Assembly (NCBI RefSeq): GCF_001641265.1
Contig: NW_020167535.1
Location: 124,001-188,000, forward strand
Source of the DNA: Pseudogymnoascus destructans
Lineage: Eukaryota > Ascomycota > Leotiomycetes > Thelebolales > Thelebolaceae
DNA: 64,000 nt
Direction: 5' to 3'
Part shown: positions 1 through 11,165 of the stretch, piece after piece
Layout of the letters: every line of letters starts with the position of its first letter
How positions within the stretch are numbered: position 1 is the first letter of the stretch
Translations under genes and position numbers: made by a program
Notes under the pieces: model-generated
Seen by the model: the letters and a program-made list of their open reading frames with translations, nothing else
The model's database searches: none
What the model was told of the DNA's origin: nothing

Positions 1-1
1 G

Positions 2-2832
2 GAATCCGAGGAAGTGTGCTTTCCGGTAATGCTCGAGTTTGCCTCATACGACCCTATCTACTCGATAACCGGCATCTCACCATCGATGACCCGCTTCGAG
101 AAGCTCTTCGCCGGCCTGCAAAGACGGAACGAGGAGGCCGGACGACCGGAGTTCGGCGTCCTGAACCTAATCGGGTACTTCGAAGAAGAAAACTCGCGCT
201 TCGGTCTCGTGTACGAGCTGCCTGCGCGTTTCCCCACTACGACTCTGTCCAACTCCGTCGTGTCTCGCCCTTTCTACACCCGACTCGCAGACATGCTGCA
301 GATGCGTGCGCAGGAGCCCCCGCTCGAGGTCCGTTACCGCTTAGCATACAACCTAGCGACGAGTGTCTTCGACCTGCACTCCAAGGGCATTGTGCATGGC
401 AACCTCGCGGCGTGCAATATCGCCTTCTTCGAGCAGATAAAACCACGCCCGGACGGCGAATGGGTCCACCCTGCCGTGAACGTGCGCCGGCCATATCTTA
501 CTGCATATGACCTCTTCCCAGAGCCGGGGCGGCCATCCGACGCGGCCAATGCCGCCGAAGTTGCCTGGTACCGCCATGAGCTGGACCCGCGACTGACACC
601 GCACACACCGCTGACGCCGGAGTCGCGGTCGTTAGACTTATACAGTCTCGCCATGCTGTTGGTGGAAATCGGGCTTTGGACCGTGTCGCGCGATATCCGC
701 CACGGCGTTGCTGGGATTGGTATTGCACTGGATATCAAGGTTGAGACTGAAGAGGTGAACAAGCAGCTTGCGGCGCGCTGTGGCATGGCGTACCTGCGTG
801 CAGTACAAGCGTGTTGGGGCGCTGTTGACGATGAGATAAGTGCGGTTACTCGCTCAGATGTGGTTTTGCAGAAAGTTTATGGGAGAGTGTTGAGTTCGTT
901 TGAGAAGTGTTGTGCTATTGAAGACGAGGAAGATGAGGACATTGGAGACGAGTTAATAGTGAGTGCTGTTCTATCATTGCATGAGATTCTCGCAACTAAC
1001 CCCCCTCTAGACCGGCTCATTGCCGTCAGTTAGTGCCACAGCTGAGATATCCAAGTCCGAAAAATGGTCGTCTCCATCCTCTTCCAGCGTCTCATTACCG
1101 AGACACCCCCTTGGACGGGAGAAGCCACTACCACCACCGCCGCCGCCGCCGAGGCGCCCAAGCAAAGAAGAGCACATGAAAGCGGAGGATATTGAGATAA
1201 ATCAAATGATACAGAGTCTTCATATTAAGCCTAAGCCTATTTCCGAGAAGTCTGCGATCGGTGAGTGGTCTCGGTGTCAGACTTAACGCTCCTTTCTAAT
1301 AAATTGCAGTACAAATCGAAGACCCCACCACCAGTCCTAAGCCACAGTCGAGGAGATTCCCGAGCAACGAGATTATCCAGGAACATCTCGACCGCTGGCA
1401 CAACACATTGATGCCGCAGATTAACCACGCTCTCCGAGGATTCTATCGGAAGTACCCCGAGTCCGTCGAGATTAGTCTCGAGAGCATTGGCGAGACGCCG
1501 CTGAAAGCCAAGCCAACTATGCTCGTCGTCTGCACCAGTGTTGCAAAGGTAAAGAGCATCCTTAAGCGCCACTTCTCCTATGACTCCGCGACCTACGGGT
1601 TGATGGTGTGCCGTGGCAAGGTCATGCGGTCACGCAAGCGTGCGCCAAAACGATCCATGGCACGCGACGAAGATTACGTCGAGCCCAAGAACTCGCATCA
1701 CCAAGAGCGCCCAGTGAATGGAGCATCGATTGGCGCTTTCTCCGAGGGACAGGCTCTAATGCCTGTCTCCTTTGGTGGTTTAGTTATGGTCGACGGCGAG
1801 CCTTTTGGCCTGTCCGTGCACCACATGCTCGATATCCCAAGCGACTCCGACGACGAAGATGACGACTACTCCATCCCCACCATCCAATCTTCCGACATTG
1901 AACCTGGACCCGCCCCACTTACCACCGAGGCTCTCGAAGCCCTAGGCTACGAGCTTTCAGACTGCGATTCCGAGACTTCCTCCATCGCCTCTAGCATATT
2001 AAGCGACGCATCCTCGTTCCTCGAGCCAGGAGACATCGGTGGCATTGCACCCGACTGCGCAGGTGGTTACCTGGTCACCCAGCCCGCCCTCGACGACGTC
2101 GACCCCCGCATCTTCCCCTCTGCCGAAACAATGACACAAGACTACCTTGACTCCTTCACCCTCGGTTCGCTGCATGCATCATCCGGCTTGCGCCGCCGCG
2201 CTTGCAGTCTTGGCCTCACACACGAGATCGACTGGGCTCTTTTTCGCTTCTCCCCCGGCCGAGCACCGGGGGAGAACAAGATAACGGGCGCGCCGGCGGG
2301 GTGGCCCGGTGCGTTAATCCCCACTGCGCATCTGGGTGGGCTGCCGGTGCGCGCAGTGGCGCGAACGTCGGGCGTGACGCAGGGGCGGATTCAGCGCGCT
2401 GTGACGACTGTGAAGTTGCGGGGAAGGCAGACGCCGAGCCAGAGTTTCACGGTTGAGGGCGGGTTAGGGGTACCAGGAGATAGCGGGGCATGGGTCCTTG
2501 CTGAGGGAGGCGCATGTGGGCATGTGCTTGCGTGGAGTGATAAGCGGAAGGTGGGGTATTTTTGCCCGATGGAAGTCATGTTTGAGGATATCAGGGGGAC
2601 GTTGGGGGCGAGAGTTGTGGAATTCCCGGGGGCGAGTGGATTGGAGGCGAGGGATGAGGAGGATGATGAGACTATGGTTGAAGTTGAGGAGGTGCAGGTG
2701 CCAGATGACAAGAAGAAGATGGATGAGGTGGGGTTGTCGGTATACTCCCTCTTGAAGGGAGGCCAAGTGAAGAGTGAGGTCGAGGGGGTGGACTTGGTGA
2801 CAGGAATGGAGGGGATGTGCGTCAGAGCGTGA
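2..2832 (+). CDS. Pseudokinase / trypsin-like serine protease fusion protein (5' partial)
   Basis: The reading frame is open at the left edge, so the 5' end lies outside. Exons 2-958, 1011-1260 and 1310-2832 join in frame through introns 959-1010 and 1261-1309 (GTGAGT donors, TAG/CAG acceptors), giving 909 residues in view. The first part resembles the kinase-like domains of fungal HeLo/prion-inhibition proteins, but the catalytic loop reads HGNLAACNI (about 394-420), so the HRD aspartate is Asn and no DFG is seen: a pseudokinase. A Pro-rich linker (PLPPPPPPPRRP) follows. The C-terminal half has a trypsin-type triad: His in LSVHHMLD (1819-1824), Asp in EIDWALF (2230-2232) and Ser in GDSGAW (2482-2484). 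An acidic stretch is inserted after the His. The architecture is inferred to be a signalling/effector protein; substrate and function are unknown. Confidence 0.72.
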
Positions 2833-3028
2833 ATTTCCCCCGACATTTCTTGTATTTGATATGTTGTTTTTTGCTGCCCTTAAGGAAGGAGGGCGGAGGA
2901 GAGTGAGATTGAGATACCCACTTTGTAAGAATTTATGATTATTTTGCTTGGGTTAGGGTAATAATATGTTTGCTTTGCAACTTGCTGATAAGGTTGGGAG
3001 GGGCGCTGGAAAGTTAGAAGGCGCGTGG
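2833..3028. other. Intergenic, 3' flank of the protease fusion gene
   Basis: No gene or repeat is recognised here. It ends at the 8-bp target duplication of the hAT remnant. Confidence 0.5.
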
Positions 3029-3036
3029 GTGGTACT

Positions 3037-4167
3037 CAGTGTGCAGCGAATCGTGACTCGGCATGATTCGCCCCGAATCAGACTCGATTCATGATCTGAT
3101 TCGGGCTATTTCTTAATGATTCGAATCATGATTCGGCCAGTATTCGAATGATTCGAATACTTGCCAAGATATATAATATGTCCAAGCGTCTAGCGGTGAA
3201 GGCTTGTCGTCGTCCTCAATATATAGCTTTTTAGATTAAAAGCGTATCTCAGAAAAGGTGCAAGCAGATGGGTATCCAACACTTAACTACTGTGTTCCAT
3301 ATTATCTACGACTAATGGATAAAATTAAGAAGATGAAGAAGACTGTAAAGCATATATCTATCAACGAAGCTTGTACTGCTGCATTTAACAAATTAGACGA
3401 CTATTTCTCACTTGCAACAAGCCAACAGTCAAGCCATTTAACAGTTGCAACAATATGCGATCCTCGGTTTAATTTTAGTATATTTGATTTCTATTTACCA
3501 GAAAGCTTTTATAACACAAGCAAAGAGCGAGCAAGAGCACAGTTTGCAGCTTGTTATAACAGGTATAAAGCACGGGACAATGACATTCAAGCAGAGGAAA
3601 TGGATGCTAGACTTGATAACGGGAGTGAGGATAAGCCTCGAGAAGTAGACTCTGGGGATGAGATGTTTAAGCATCGAAAGCCTATACTCCAGAGGTTGAT
3701 TGGAGACGGTGGCTTAATGAACCAGGAGTTGATAAGCCTGATACTAATGTTCTCAAATATTGGCAAGCAAAGCAGTATCAGTATCCAACAATTGCACAAA
3801 TAGCTCGAGACTATTTAGCAATTCCAGCAACATCAGCAGCGTCAGAACGAGTCTTTAGCCAAGGAGCCGACATCGTTACGAAGAAAAGGAATAGACTATT
3901 ACCTTCAACAATCAGATACTTACTATGTCTACGGGATTGGGGGGTAATTGTTGACGATGAGGATATTGAAGATATAAGTGGAGATATGGGTTAGGCATAG
4001 TTAGATTTTTTTCGTAGTTTTCAATATTCCATACACTCTATTTCAGCCTCAAAGATTCGAATCATGACTCGAATCAGATTCGAGTCATGATTCGGCGAAT
4101 ACTTCAAAAATATGAATGATTCGGCGGATCGCCGAATAGTATTCGGGGGGTGATTCGCCGCACACTG
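3037..4167 (+). mobile_element. hAT transposon remnant, internally deleted (hAT-1)
   Basis: The 1131-bp element is bounded by 16-bp inverted repeats, CAGTGTGCAGCGAATC on the left and the complement of CAGTGTGCGGCGAATC on the right (one mismatch). It is flanked by a perfect 8-bp target-site duplication, GTGGTACT (3029-3036 and 4168-4175), the hallmark of hAT insertion. Just inside both ends are many copies of GATTCG/CGAATC in both orientations, probably subterminal transposase-binding repeats. Only the C-terminal third of a transposase remains. Confidence 0.9.
3258..3994 (+). pseudogene. hAT transposase C-terminal fragment
   Basis: The fragment carries the hAT dimerisation region, readable as YPTIAQIARDYLAIPATSAA followed by SERVFSQGADIV and ending in LRDWGVIVDDEDIEDISGDMG. 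The upstream part (3258-3803) and the dimerisation domain (about 3725-3994) lie in different frames, so there is a frameshift near 3720. The N-terminal zinc finger and catalytic core are absent. It could not supply transposase; movement would need a relative in trans. Confidence 0.8.
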
Positions 4168-4428
4168 GTGGTACTTGTGGGTAGCTCCTTCCTTCATTAT
4201 GTTGCCAATATTGCTACAACTACATACTTTCATATTCCTTACGATGGGAAGGTGCGTTAGGAGGTGCGCTACCTGCACCTTCATGACTACATGGTGATGA
4301 CTCCGTCAATAATGATGGAGCTCACAGAATATGTGTCTTTGGCCTTCCAAGCAACCTTACTTCTCTGAATCACATCGTCCCTACAGGTTATCTGCGACTC
4401 CACGGCCACGTGAATATCCAAGCTCCAA

Positions 4429-7400
4429 ATGGATTTAGACCCGCCGCCGGCATACGAACCTCCCTCCGGTCCTGGTGGTGATGACAGCGTCGACATCAGC
4501 GTCGATGACAGCTTCGATGACAGCGACCCAGGCGTGAACTGGGCACGCAACCACCTCCTCGAAGCCCGCTCTGCTCTCGCCAGCTACCCTGAAACCAAGC
4601 GCGCCCTGAAGCGGCAGGTGCTTGAAGAACAAGAGATGATACGGCTAGGCATCGACCATCATGGACCGCCACCTGCACATGCTCCGCGGACCATCGTGCC
4701 GCCTTGGAAGGACGGCAGCATGCTCACAGACGTGGTGCCGACTAGTTCGATCTTTGGGCCAGGAAACATCGAGGAAGAGCTGGATCAAGCTATTGATTTT
4801 CAGGAGTTCGGATATATGAATGTGATGCCTAGTCTGCGGCGTAGGCAAGACCCCTTGAGGGATGCGTTCGGGGGAGTGCAGACAATGGTTGTGCGAAATC
4901 CGTCGATTAAATGGGGCGCTATGGTGCCGCGGCAACATTTTCCAGGGGCAGAGGTGGAGGGGGTTATACCTGAAATGCAGTTGACACCGGAGTTTGTGGT
5001 AATTAAGAGGCATGTGTGCGGGACAGAGTGTCCAGAAGGGTGCCACGAGGGAGGAGGGGTGAGAACGAAGGGGAAGGGAAAGCCGGTGGCAGAGGTAGGA
5101 GATATAGAAGGGGGTGAGGCGATGGAGGGCGTGGTGTTTGCGCATTGGGGTAACGATGACTTTGACGAGAGTGAAGACAGTGGCTCAGACCACGAACAAA
5201 ACGAAAAGTTACGAGAGCAGCAGGAGCTCAAGACAATAGAGACTTTAGAGCATTGTACAATTATCGAGCGGCATCGCAGGAAATGGGCAGCGGAAATTGG
5301 CGCACTGACGGACAAAGCGCGGATTATGACTGAGAAGCTCCCGTCAATTAGCCTCAATACGAAAGAACCAAGCCACGAGGCAGAGAGAGTTTACGAGCCA
5401 GCATTTGTTTTGTCTGGCAAGATGATGAATCGACTGGATGACCAGAGAAGGAAGGAAGAGGAGCTTAAGCAGGAGAAGGCGAGGCTGGCCAGGATACGAA
5501 TTACGAAATGGCGAGCGGCAATGGCGGGGCGAGATACTTCCCAGATGGGAGATAAGGCAGGAGAGGTCATGTTCCAGTCGCTGGTGGACAGCGGGGATCT
5601 CGCTGCACCGGAAAACAACCCAGACAACGAGAGTTTTAACAGCAACTACGAGGGATCGCCTACTGGGGGCAACAATGGCGGGGCTTCTGGTCCGGCTCCA
5701 CGGTCTCCAGACAAGGAAGACTCTGCAGAGAGGCGTAAGCAGGAGAAGTCAAGGCTGGCCAAAATACGACTTGCAAAATGGCGAGCGGCAATGGCGGGGC
5801 AAAGTACTACCGAGATGGGAGATGAGGCCGGAGAGGCCGTGTTAAAGTCCATTGATGATAGTCCAGGGCCAAGTGTGGTTACTGAAAACACCCCGACAAG
5901 TGATTTTGATGAGGCGATGGCACTGCAAGCCAGCCAACCCACTGTCAAATCCACCGAGGAGGTAGTATTCGACCTAGCCGAACAAGAGGACAAAAAATTA
6001 CAAGAGACAGCCCAAGAAGAGGTCCCCGAAGAGATACACAGCCTCGAGGCCACTTCTCAGGAGACTGCTGCGGAAGAGTCCATCGCCCAGGCACTCATCG
6101 CCCAAGCTGCGATCGTCCGGGGTGCAACTACTCCAGACCTCGATCTTGAAGAAACTCCCATTTCTGAATCAGCCCCAAAAGAGACCACTTCAGCAGAGGC
6201 CACACTGGAAGATGCCACGTCTGAAAAGCCTGCACCTAAAGAGGCCGCGCCTGAAGATACCACGCCTGAAAAACCCACACCTAAAGAGGCCACGCGTGAG
6301 GAGACTACCACTCAAAAGGCTATCGCTGAAGAAACTTCAGCCCAAGAAAATCTTGGTCCAGGGCCAGGGCCCAGCCGTAAGAGACTAGCTCCCAATAAGT
6401 CATCCTTAAAGAGACGCCCAGCCAAGAGACAGTCTATCCGTGACTCACCATTTCTAGACGCTTCAGAACGAGAAGCGCCTCCTCTATGGATATTGCAGCG
6501 ACATGGGAGGCTTATCCGCAATCCGTTGGCCGGTTCTACCACTGGCTATAGGCGCTGGTCTGATCCGGAGATTGATGCGCCTGTTCCCATGCCATCATCC
6601 GATTCAGAGCCACGCCCTCGATCCACCACAATCTCAGAAGGCACGGAGCCTCCGGTGCCGCGCTGCTCAGCTGAAGATACAATCCCAACTATAGGGGAAG
6701 AAGGCCAGATGACAGAGCACGTCGAAGTAGTTGACGATATCCTAGCCCTTCCGTCGCCTGCTGAGTGGTTCTTGGCGGATAGAGAGAGCATGCCCCCGCC
6801 GCCCTCGCCGCGACCTCGCAAACGGTCCATGGCAGTCATAGAAGGCTCGCCATATATGCCTAGTCGCTGGTCGCCTGACGACTTGTTCCCAAGCATAGAG
6901 AGGTTATTCCAGGCTGCGAGGCCGTCTTCGTCGGGTGGGGACAGCGCCGCCGATGTCACTTCACTGGCTCCCGCGCGTGCCAGTACACCCGAACCGCTTC
7001 AAATGTCGCGAGAGCAGATCCGAAACAGTGCACAGGAATTAGCAAATCTGCTAGGGCCTGCCGAAGAAAGATTTAGGCATCCTGCTATTGGTTTAATAAC
7101 TGTGATGACGAACCCTCAGATGGCAGAGTTGACAATGCCCTATCGGCCGACACGAGGACCTAGTGCGCTTAGAAGGGAGATTCTGATTGACAAAGAGGCC
7201 TTAGAGGCAGAGAACTTGGAAAGATTTGCTCTGGAGGCTGAGGAGCTCGAGAGAGGCGTGTTTGCTTCTCGTGTCCCTGATCCCCCTCCTTATAATCTGC
7301 GCAGTAGATCTAGGACCAGTTCGGAGAATCCATCACCTGTTACGCCGAGCATCTTCAGTGGCGAAACGTCGGGGACTTCAGTTACTGCTACACCAACGGG

Positions 7401-7923
7401 ATCAGGAGATTTGACGGGTGAAGCGGTTGTGGCTGCCGAGCTGGCTGAAGATAGGAGCGGAATGAGGGTTGTGGAGAGGGTTGTGGCGATGGTTCTGGAG
7501 GGGGTGTATTTGCCGTCCAGTCCGGCTTTGGCGGTGGATAGGCTGGTGTTGGGTAGAGACGGTGCACCGGGAGTAGACCGGAGCGAGGGGAGGGCTAATC
7601 TGTGGCGGGAAGAGAGCACGGGGACGGAGGGGAGCACGGGGACGGAGGGGAGCATGGGGAGAGAAGGTAGCATGGAGAGTCTGAGCAGTACTGGAAGATC
7701 GAGAAGCATGGAAAGAGAAGGGAGTATTACGACAGAGGTTGTGGAGACGCTGGGGGGTTTGGCGGTAGAGAGTGTGAGTGAGGAGGGTGGACCCGAGGAG
7801 GGAAGTGAAGTGCTAGGAAGGGTCTTGCCGTCGACGGAAGTGCCCGAGGAGGCGATTGAAGATGAAGAGGACGGGGCGCCGCTGACGAAGGTATCGAGCC
7901 ATTCATCGAGGCATTCATTGTAA
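4429..7923 (+). CDS. Hypothetical acidic low-complexity protein, 1164 aa
   Basis: A single uninterrupted frame begins at an ATG with A at -3 and encodes MDLDPPPAYEPPSG. No enzymatic domain is recognised. A charged helical module of about 45 residues occurs twice, around 5440-5590 and 5730-5860, with core KWRAAMAG and flanks ARLARIRIT and SRLAKIRLA; the nucleotide sequences remain similar, so the duplication is fairly recent. Then follow a Glu/Thr/Pro/Lys-rich stretch of imperfect repeats (about 6170-6350) and, near the end, Gly-Ser-Glu repeats (STGTEG, about 7615-7660). Most of the chain is predicted disordered by composition. It could be a scaffold or nuclear protein, but no function can be assigned. 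The unbroken 3.5-kb frame argues that it is a real gene. Confidence 0.7.
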   Translation: MDLDPPPAYEPPSGPGGDDSVDISVDDSFDDSDPGVNWARNHLLEARSALASYPETKRALKRQVLEEQEMIRLGIDHHGPPPAHAPRTIVPPWKDGSMLTDVVPTSSIFGPGNIEEELDQAIDFQEFGYMNVMPSLRRRQDPLRDAFGGVQTMVVRNPSIKWGAMVPRQHFPGAEVEGVIPEMQLTPEFVVIKRHVCGTECPEGCHEGGGVRTKGKGKPVAEVGDIEGGEAMEGVVFAHWGNDDFDESEDSGSDHEQNEKLREQQELKTIETLEHCTIIERHRRKWAAEIGALTDKARIMTEKLPSISLNTKEPSHEAERVYEPAFVLSGKMMNRLDDQRRKEEELKQEKARLARIRITKWRAAMAGRDTSQMGDKAGEVMFQSLVDSGDLAAPENNPDNESFNSNYEGSPTGGNNGGASGPAPRSPDKEDSAERRKQEKSRLAKIRLAKWRAAMAGQSTTEMGDEAGEAVLKSIDDSPGPSVVTENTPTSDFDEAMALQASQPTVKSTEEVVFDLAEQEDKKLQETAQEEVPEEIHSLEATSQETAAEESIAQALIAQAAIVRGATTPDLDLEETPISESAPKETTSAEATLEDATSEKPAPKEAAPEDTTPEKPTPKEATREETTTQKAIAEETSAQENLGPGPGPSRKRLAPNKSSLKRRPAKRQSIRDSPFLDASEREAPPLWILQRHGRLIRNPLAGSTTGYRRWSDPEIDAPVPMPSSDSEPRPRSTTISEGTEPPVPRCSAEDTIPTIGEEGQMTEHVEVVDDILALPSPAEWFLADRESMPPPPSPRPRKRSMAVIEGSPYMPSRWSPDDLFPSIERLFQAARPSSSGGDSAADVTSLAPARASTPEPLQMSREQIRNSAQELANLLGPAEERFRHPAIGLITVMTNPQMAELTMPYRPTRGPSALRREILIDKEALEAENLERFALEAEELERGVFASRVPDPPPYNLRSRSRTSSENPSPVTPSIFSGETSGTSVTATPTGSGDLTGEAVVAAELAEDRSGMRVVERVVAMVLEGVYLPSSPALAVDRLVLGRDGAPGVDRSEGRANLWREESTGTEGSTGTEGSMGREGSMESLSSTGRSRSMEREGSITTEVVETLGGLAVESVSEEGGPEEGSEVLGRVLPSTEVPEEAIEDEEDGAPLTKVSSHSSRHSL
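5438..5845 (+). repeat. Tandemly duplicated coding module inside the 1164-aa gene
   Basis: Two copies of a roughly 135-base segment (about 5450-5590 and 5738-5860) share long identical runs such as AAATGGCGAGCGGCAATGGC and differ at scattered positions. They encode the KWRAAMAG helical module and are separated by an Asn/Gly-rich spacer. Confidence 0.75.
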
Positions 7924-9213
7924 AGTAGGGTGATTCCGGAGAGTGGCTGTTCGGGGTGAGATTCTTTTTGACGTTCTGAGCTGTACATATTGGTTTTACT
8001 TGGTGTTTTGGTTTTGGTTTTGAGATGGAGTATAGAGTAAGTTTTGCACACGATGGGGTTTGGAATAGCTATTCTTGGATAAGGTGTACTTGCAGCGAGA
8101 CACTGATACAATGGGAAAGATCCGAGCGGAGAACAGCCCCCAAGATTACCAGACCTTGGCAATTCTTCCCACTCACTTTGCACCCCCAACTGGCTTACTA
8201 CAGTTAGTATGAGCAGTGTACTCCAATCTGCTCTATCTTATTGGTAATTTGGCACAGCTGGGACCCGTCTAATTTTGCTTGAAATGTTCCACCTCAAGAC
8301 CCCGGGAAGGCTGAGCCCAAGCCTTGTCTCGGTGTTGACGCACTGATTGGTAGGGAGGCCGTGTGGTGGTAATGAGCAAAACATGGTATCCCCTGGTCCA
8401 TGCTGCTGATCCCGCATACATCATCGTCGATCGGCGATCGTGCATGCTCTGATGCAATGCCCCCGTCCGTTCTCTGGCACTTTGAACTCCCGATGTGGCG
8501 CCGCCCCCATCACCCCCACCCCCCATCACCCCCCATCATCATCCCCCATCACCCCCCACACCCCCCATCACCCCCCATCACCCCCATAACTCCCATCGCC
8601 CCCAATACTCCCATCACCATGGTTGGGAGTGGGATCCCGCACCGTTGTGACCATGCCCAAGGTGACTCCTCACTTCCCTTTCTTCCACCTCGCCGAGACA
8701 GGTTCTATATAATAAAGTCACGTAGCTGATATCGACCTCTTCCGCTTCGGACCATTTGTTGGCTCTCCTGGGGAAACCTGGGCGCAGCGTTTTGTATATA
8801 TGTTCGATCGTTCCTTCCTCTTTATGCATGGGCCGTATTGTTTGCACCTTCCGTACACATCGATCGCCCTTCCTTCGGTTTTAGTCGAGGCTTCACATCG
8901 TCGTCAACTTGCCACAGACATAATATCCATCCAACTGAGCACTTTGACGCACGACGGAAGCTTTAGGAGAGATCAGACTTCTGCTCGGACCCCCGGAGAA
9001 ATCCTTCTCAACGTCAAAAAGGCTTCCACACCTTATCTGTTCTGCCACCACCGATTCAAGACGCCTCACGCACTCGGACCGGGGCTCAAAAGAGACCTGA
9101 GACACGCACCCTCACTATCTGAAAGGAGCACCACACCGGAACCCGGAAATAGGACCCGGGCCCCCGAAGCTACTAGGAGACAAGTCTATCGCCTCATCAA
9201 ACGCTCAACCACA
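7924..9213. other. Intergenic region with a CCCCAT-rich simple repeat
   Basis: No gene is supported between the 1164-aa gene and the velvet-like gene. Positions 8497-8620 are a degenerate CCCCCATCA simple repeat. The interval 8800-9213 is open in the frame of the downstream gene but has no recognisable protein similarity and is more likely promoter and 5' UTR. Confidence 0.6.
8497..8620. repeat. CATCACCCCC microsatellite-like tract
   Basis: Imperfect tandem runs of CATCACCCCC/CATCCCCCC on the + strand, strongly C-skewed. Confidence 0.85.
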
Positions 9214-9871
9214 ATGTCTCAGTCTCCACCACACCTCTACAACTTCACCATCCAACCGCCGCCCTCTACGCCTCCATCCACCCCCCTCGTCCCGCCACCT
9301 ACCTTCATCCTCCGCGAGACCCCCACCCCCGATCCCACCCTGACTGCGAATAACCTCATGGCGGTCGCATCGCTCGTACCCGCGAGCATTGAGTCTGCTA
9401 TCGCGGATTTATCGGGGGTAAGCAGCGATGATCTCACTGGCACCCTCGCGGTCCCTGCGACCACCCTCAGTGACGGCCCGGGAGCGGGGTTCGTGTTTCG
9501 CAACCTAAGGATCGAGAAGATTGGTAATTGGAGGATTCGAGTTATTGTGCTGAGGATGAGCGAAGGTGGAGCCAGTGCTGGTGGCATGCAGAATGGGATT
9601 GGCAGGGCGGAAGCGAATGCTGAGGGGGCGATTGTTGGAGTAGAGCTTGTGAGCAGGGTCGTGAGTGTTTTGGAGGAGGCTGAGGCAAATGAAAATATAT
9701 GTGAGTATTTTCCTATTTTCTTAGAGGTGGTTTTTGCCCCATACATTCCTTATTGGTGGCGGTAGAGAAGTCGGAGCCAGGCCCATGTTCTTCGATATAA
9801 TGGCTAAAGCTAAACTTGCTTTCTCTACAGCGATGACCGACCAAGAAGTATTGGATCAGATGAGCGAGTGA
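9214..9871 (+). CDS. Small velvet-like protein
   Basis: Exon 1 (9214-9700) and exon 2 (9831-9871) join in frame through a GTGAGT...CAG intron, giving 175 residues that start MSQSPPHLYNFTIQPPP. The order of motifs follows a velvet domain: a PPP-leader strand (VPPPTFILRE), an AVASLVPAS segment like the velvet 'YASL' strand, then GAGFVFRNLRIEKIGNWRIR, matching the family's FvFsDLsVr...G.YRLRF signature. The tail (SVLEEAEANENISMTDQEV) also has the look of some velvet proteins. It is much shorter than VeA or VelB and ends soon after this tail. Velvet proteins are nuclear transcription factors controlling development and secondary metabolism; whether this short form binds DNA is unknown. An in-frame upstream start near 8800 exists but adds no recognisable sequence. 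Confidence 0.55.
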
Positions 9872-10679
9872 TGTGTTGGCTCGCGCAAAACTCTCCGGAA
9901 GGGTATCGGGAGGGAAGATCGCAGTCGGGTGTTAGCAAAGTAGGGGGATCTGTATATATCTTTATAGATTGTGGGCCCGTGCAAACGGGATGGCGCGAAG
10001 CATTTCTTTGATCCGCCTGATTTTAGGGCGACAGCGCATGGTGGATACTGGCGGCGGTTTTCATTCTTAAAACAAGAAACAGCGAGGAGATTAGTGGAGG
10101 TATTTTGCTAGCGATCATGGAAACTGGATTATGGATGGAGAGGCTCAAGACAGGGAATACGATATACTCATCCGATGAACGAATGATGCTGGCATACGGA
10201 AATGGATACGTACAGCCTGCCGTTTCCTACAAAACAAATAGCAGCATAATTAACTAAGTGTGGACGTTCTATGGCCGTTGTCATACAGGGTGGACAGCGT
10301 TTATTGAAGCTGAAACTCTCCGGGCCTATGATCCTAACCTCTCGGACAATAGACGAACAGTCTCGACCTGGACAAGACGAGATCCGTTGCGCAGTGGATC
10401 TCGGCCATGATATCATGACGTATCTCCTGCTACTAACAGCTCCAAATTCCATCCCAGCTTTCTTTCAGTTAGAGTGCTTCAACAACGTTACAATGATTGA
10501 TGAAAGTGGAGAGTAAACGACTTGGCTGTGGTCGCGCAAAAGGTAGCATCGTTGGGCACGCGTCGTTAGCTAGCAACACTAACCCCCTTATCACAACTCT
10601 TGCAGCTCAGTTACTACTTGTGTACGGCGACGGGTGTGGGTTTATAGCGACTTTGGCTGAAGTTTCTCCAATACCAACA
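9872..10679. other. Intergenic, nothing recognised
   Basis: No coding region, RNA gene or repeat was identified between the velvet-like gene and the LTR-derived block. Confidence 0.5.
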
Positions 10680-10719
10680 ACAAGAGCAATACTACTCAAC
10701 GATTGCTACAACCCTCTAT

Positions 10720-10966
10720 TGTAAGCACACAGGCCACCCAGCTCACAGTAATAGCATATGAGAGTGTGAGTCAGAGGCTAAACGGATGCTATCCTAAAGG
10801 TCTACTATGAAGGATACAAAAAAGATGATGAGGAACCCCGTTGGGTCAATCCCCTTAAGTACCTGAAACAGGTCCGACTCGGCTAACCTGCCCTAACTCT
10901 CCCCACGTGACCATAACCTGCCCGACTCCGATCCCTTCCGTCACTTAGGGCGGAAGCATCCTTACA
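10720..10966 (+). mobile_element. Solo LTR-A, copy 1 (internally deleted)
   Basis: Begins TGTAAGCACACAGG and ends GCATCCTTACA, with 5-bp target duplication TCTAT (10715-10719, 10967-10971). TG...CA ends plus a 5-bp duplication identify a solo LTR. At 247 bp it is shorter than the other copies and lacks their middle. Confidence 0.85.
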
Positions 10967-11165
10967 TCTATGATTCATTACACGTCATTGCTCCTTAGTT
11001 ACTGGGCCGATATTACCACATAGCATATCTCTACAACCCTCTATGATTCATTACATGACATCACTCCTTAGTTACTGGGCTAATACTACACATGACATAT
11101 CTCTATCAACTAGAGGCCTAGGAACATGAACGATAGCTCCAAAAGCTTCTACAACTGTCTATGAT

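Noticed and set aside
8800..9213. N-terminal extension of the velvet-like gene
   Set aside because: Open in frame but without any velvet similarity; the Met at 9214 sits directly before the domain.
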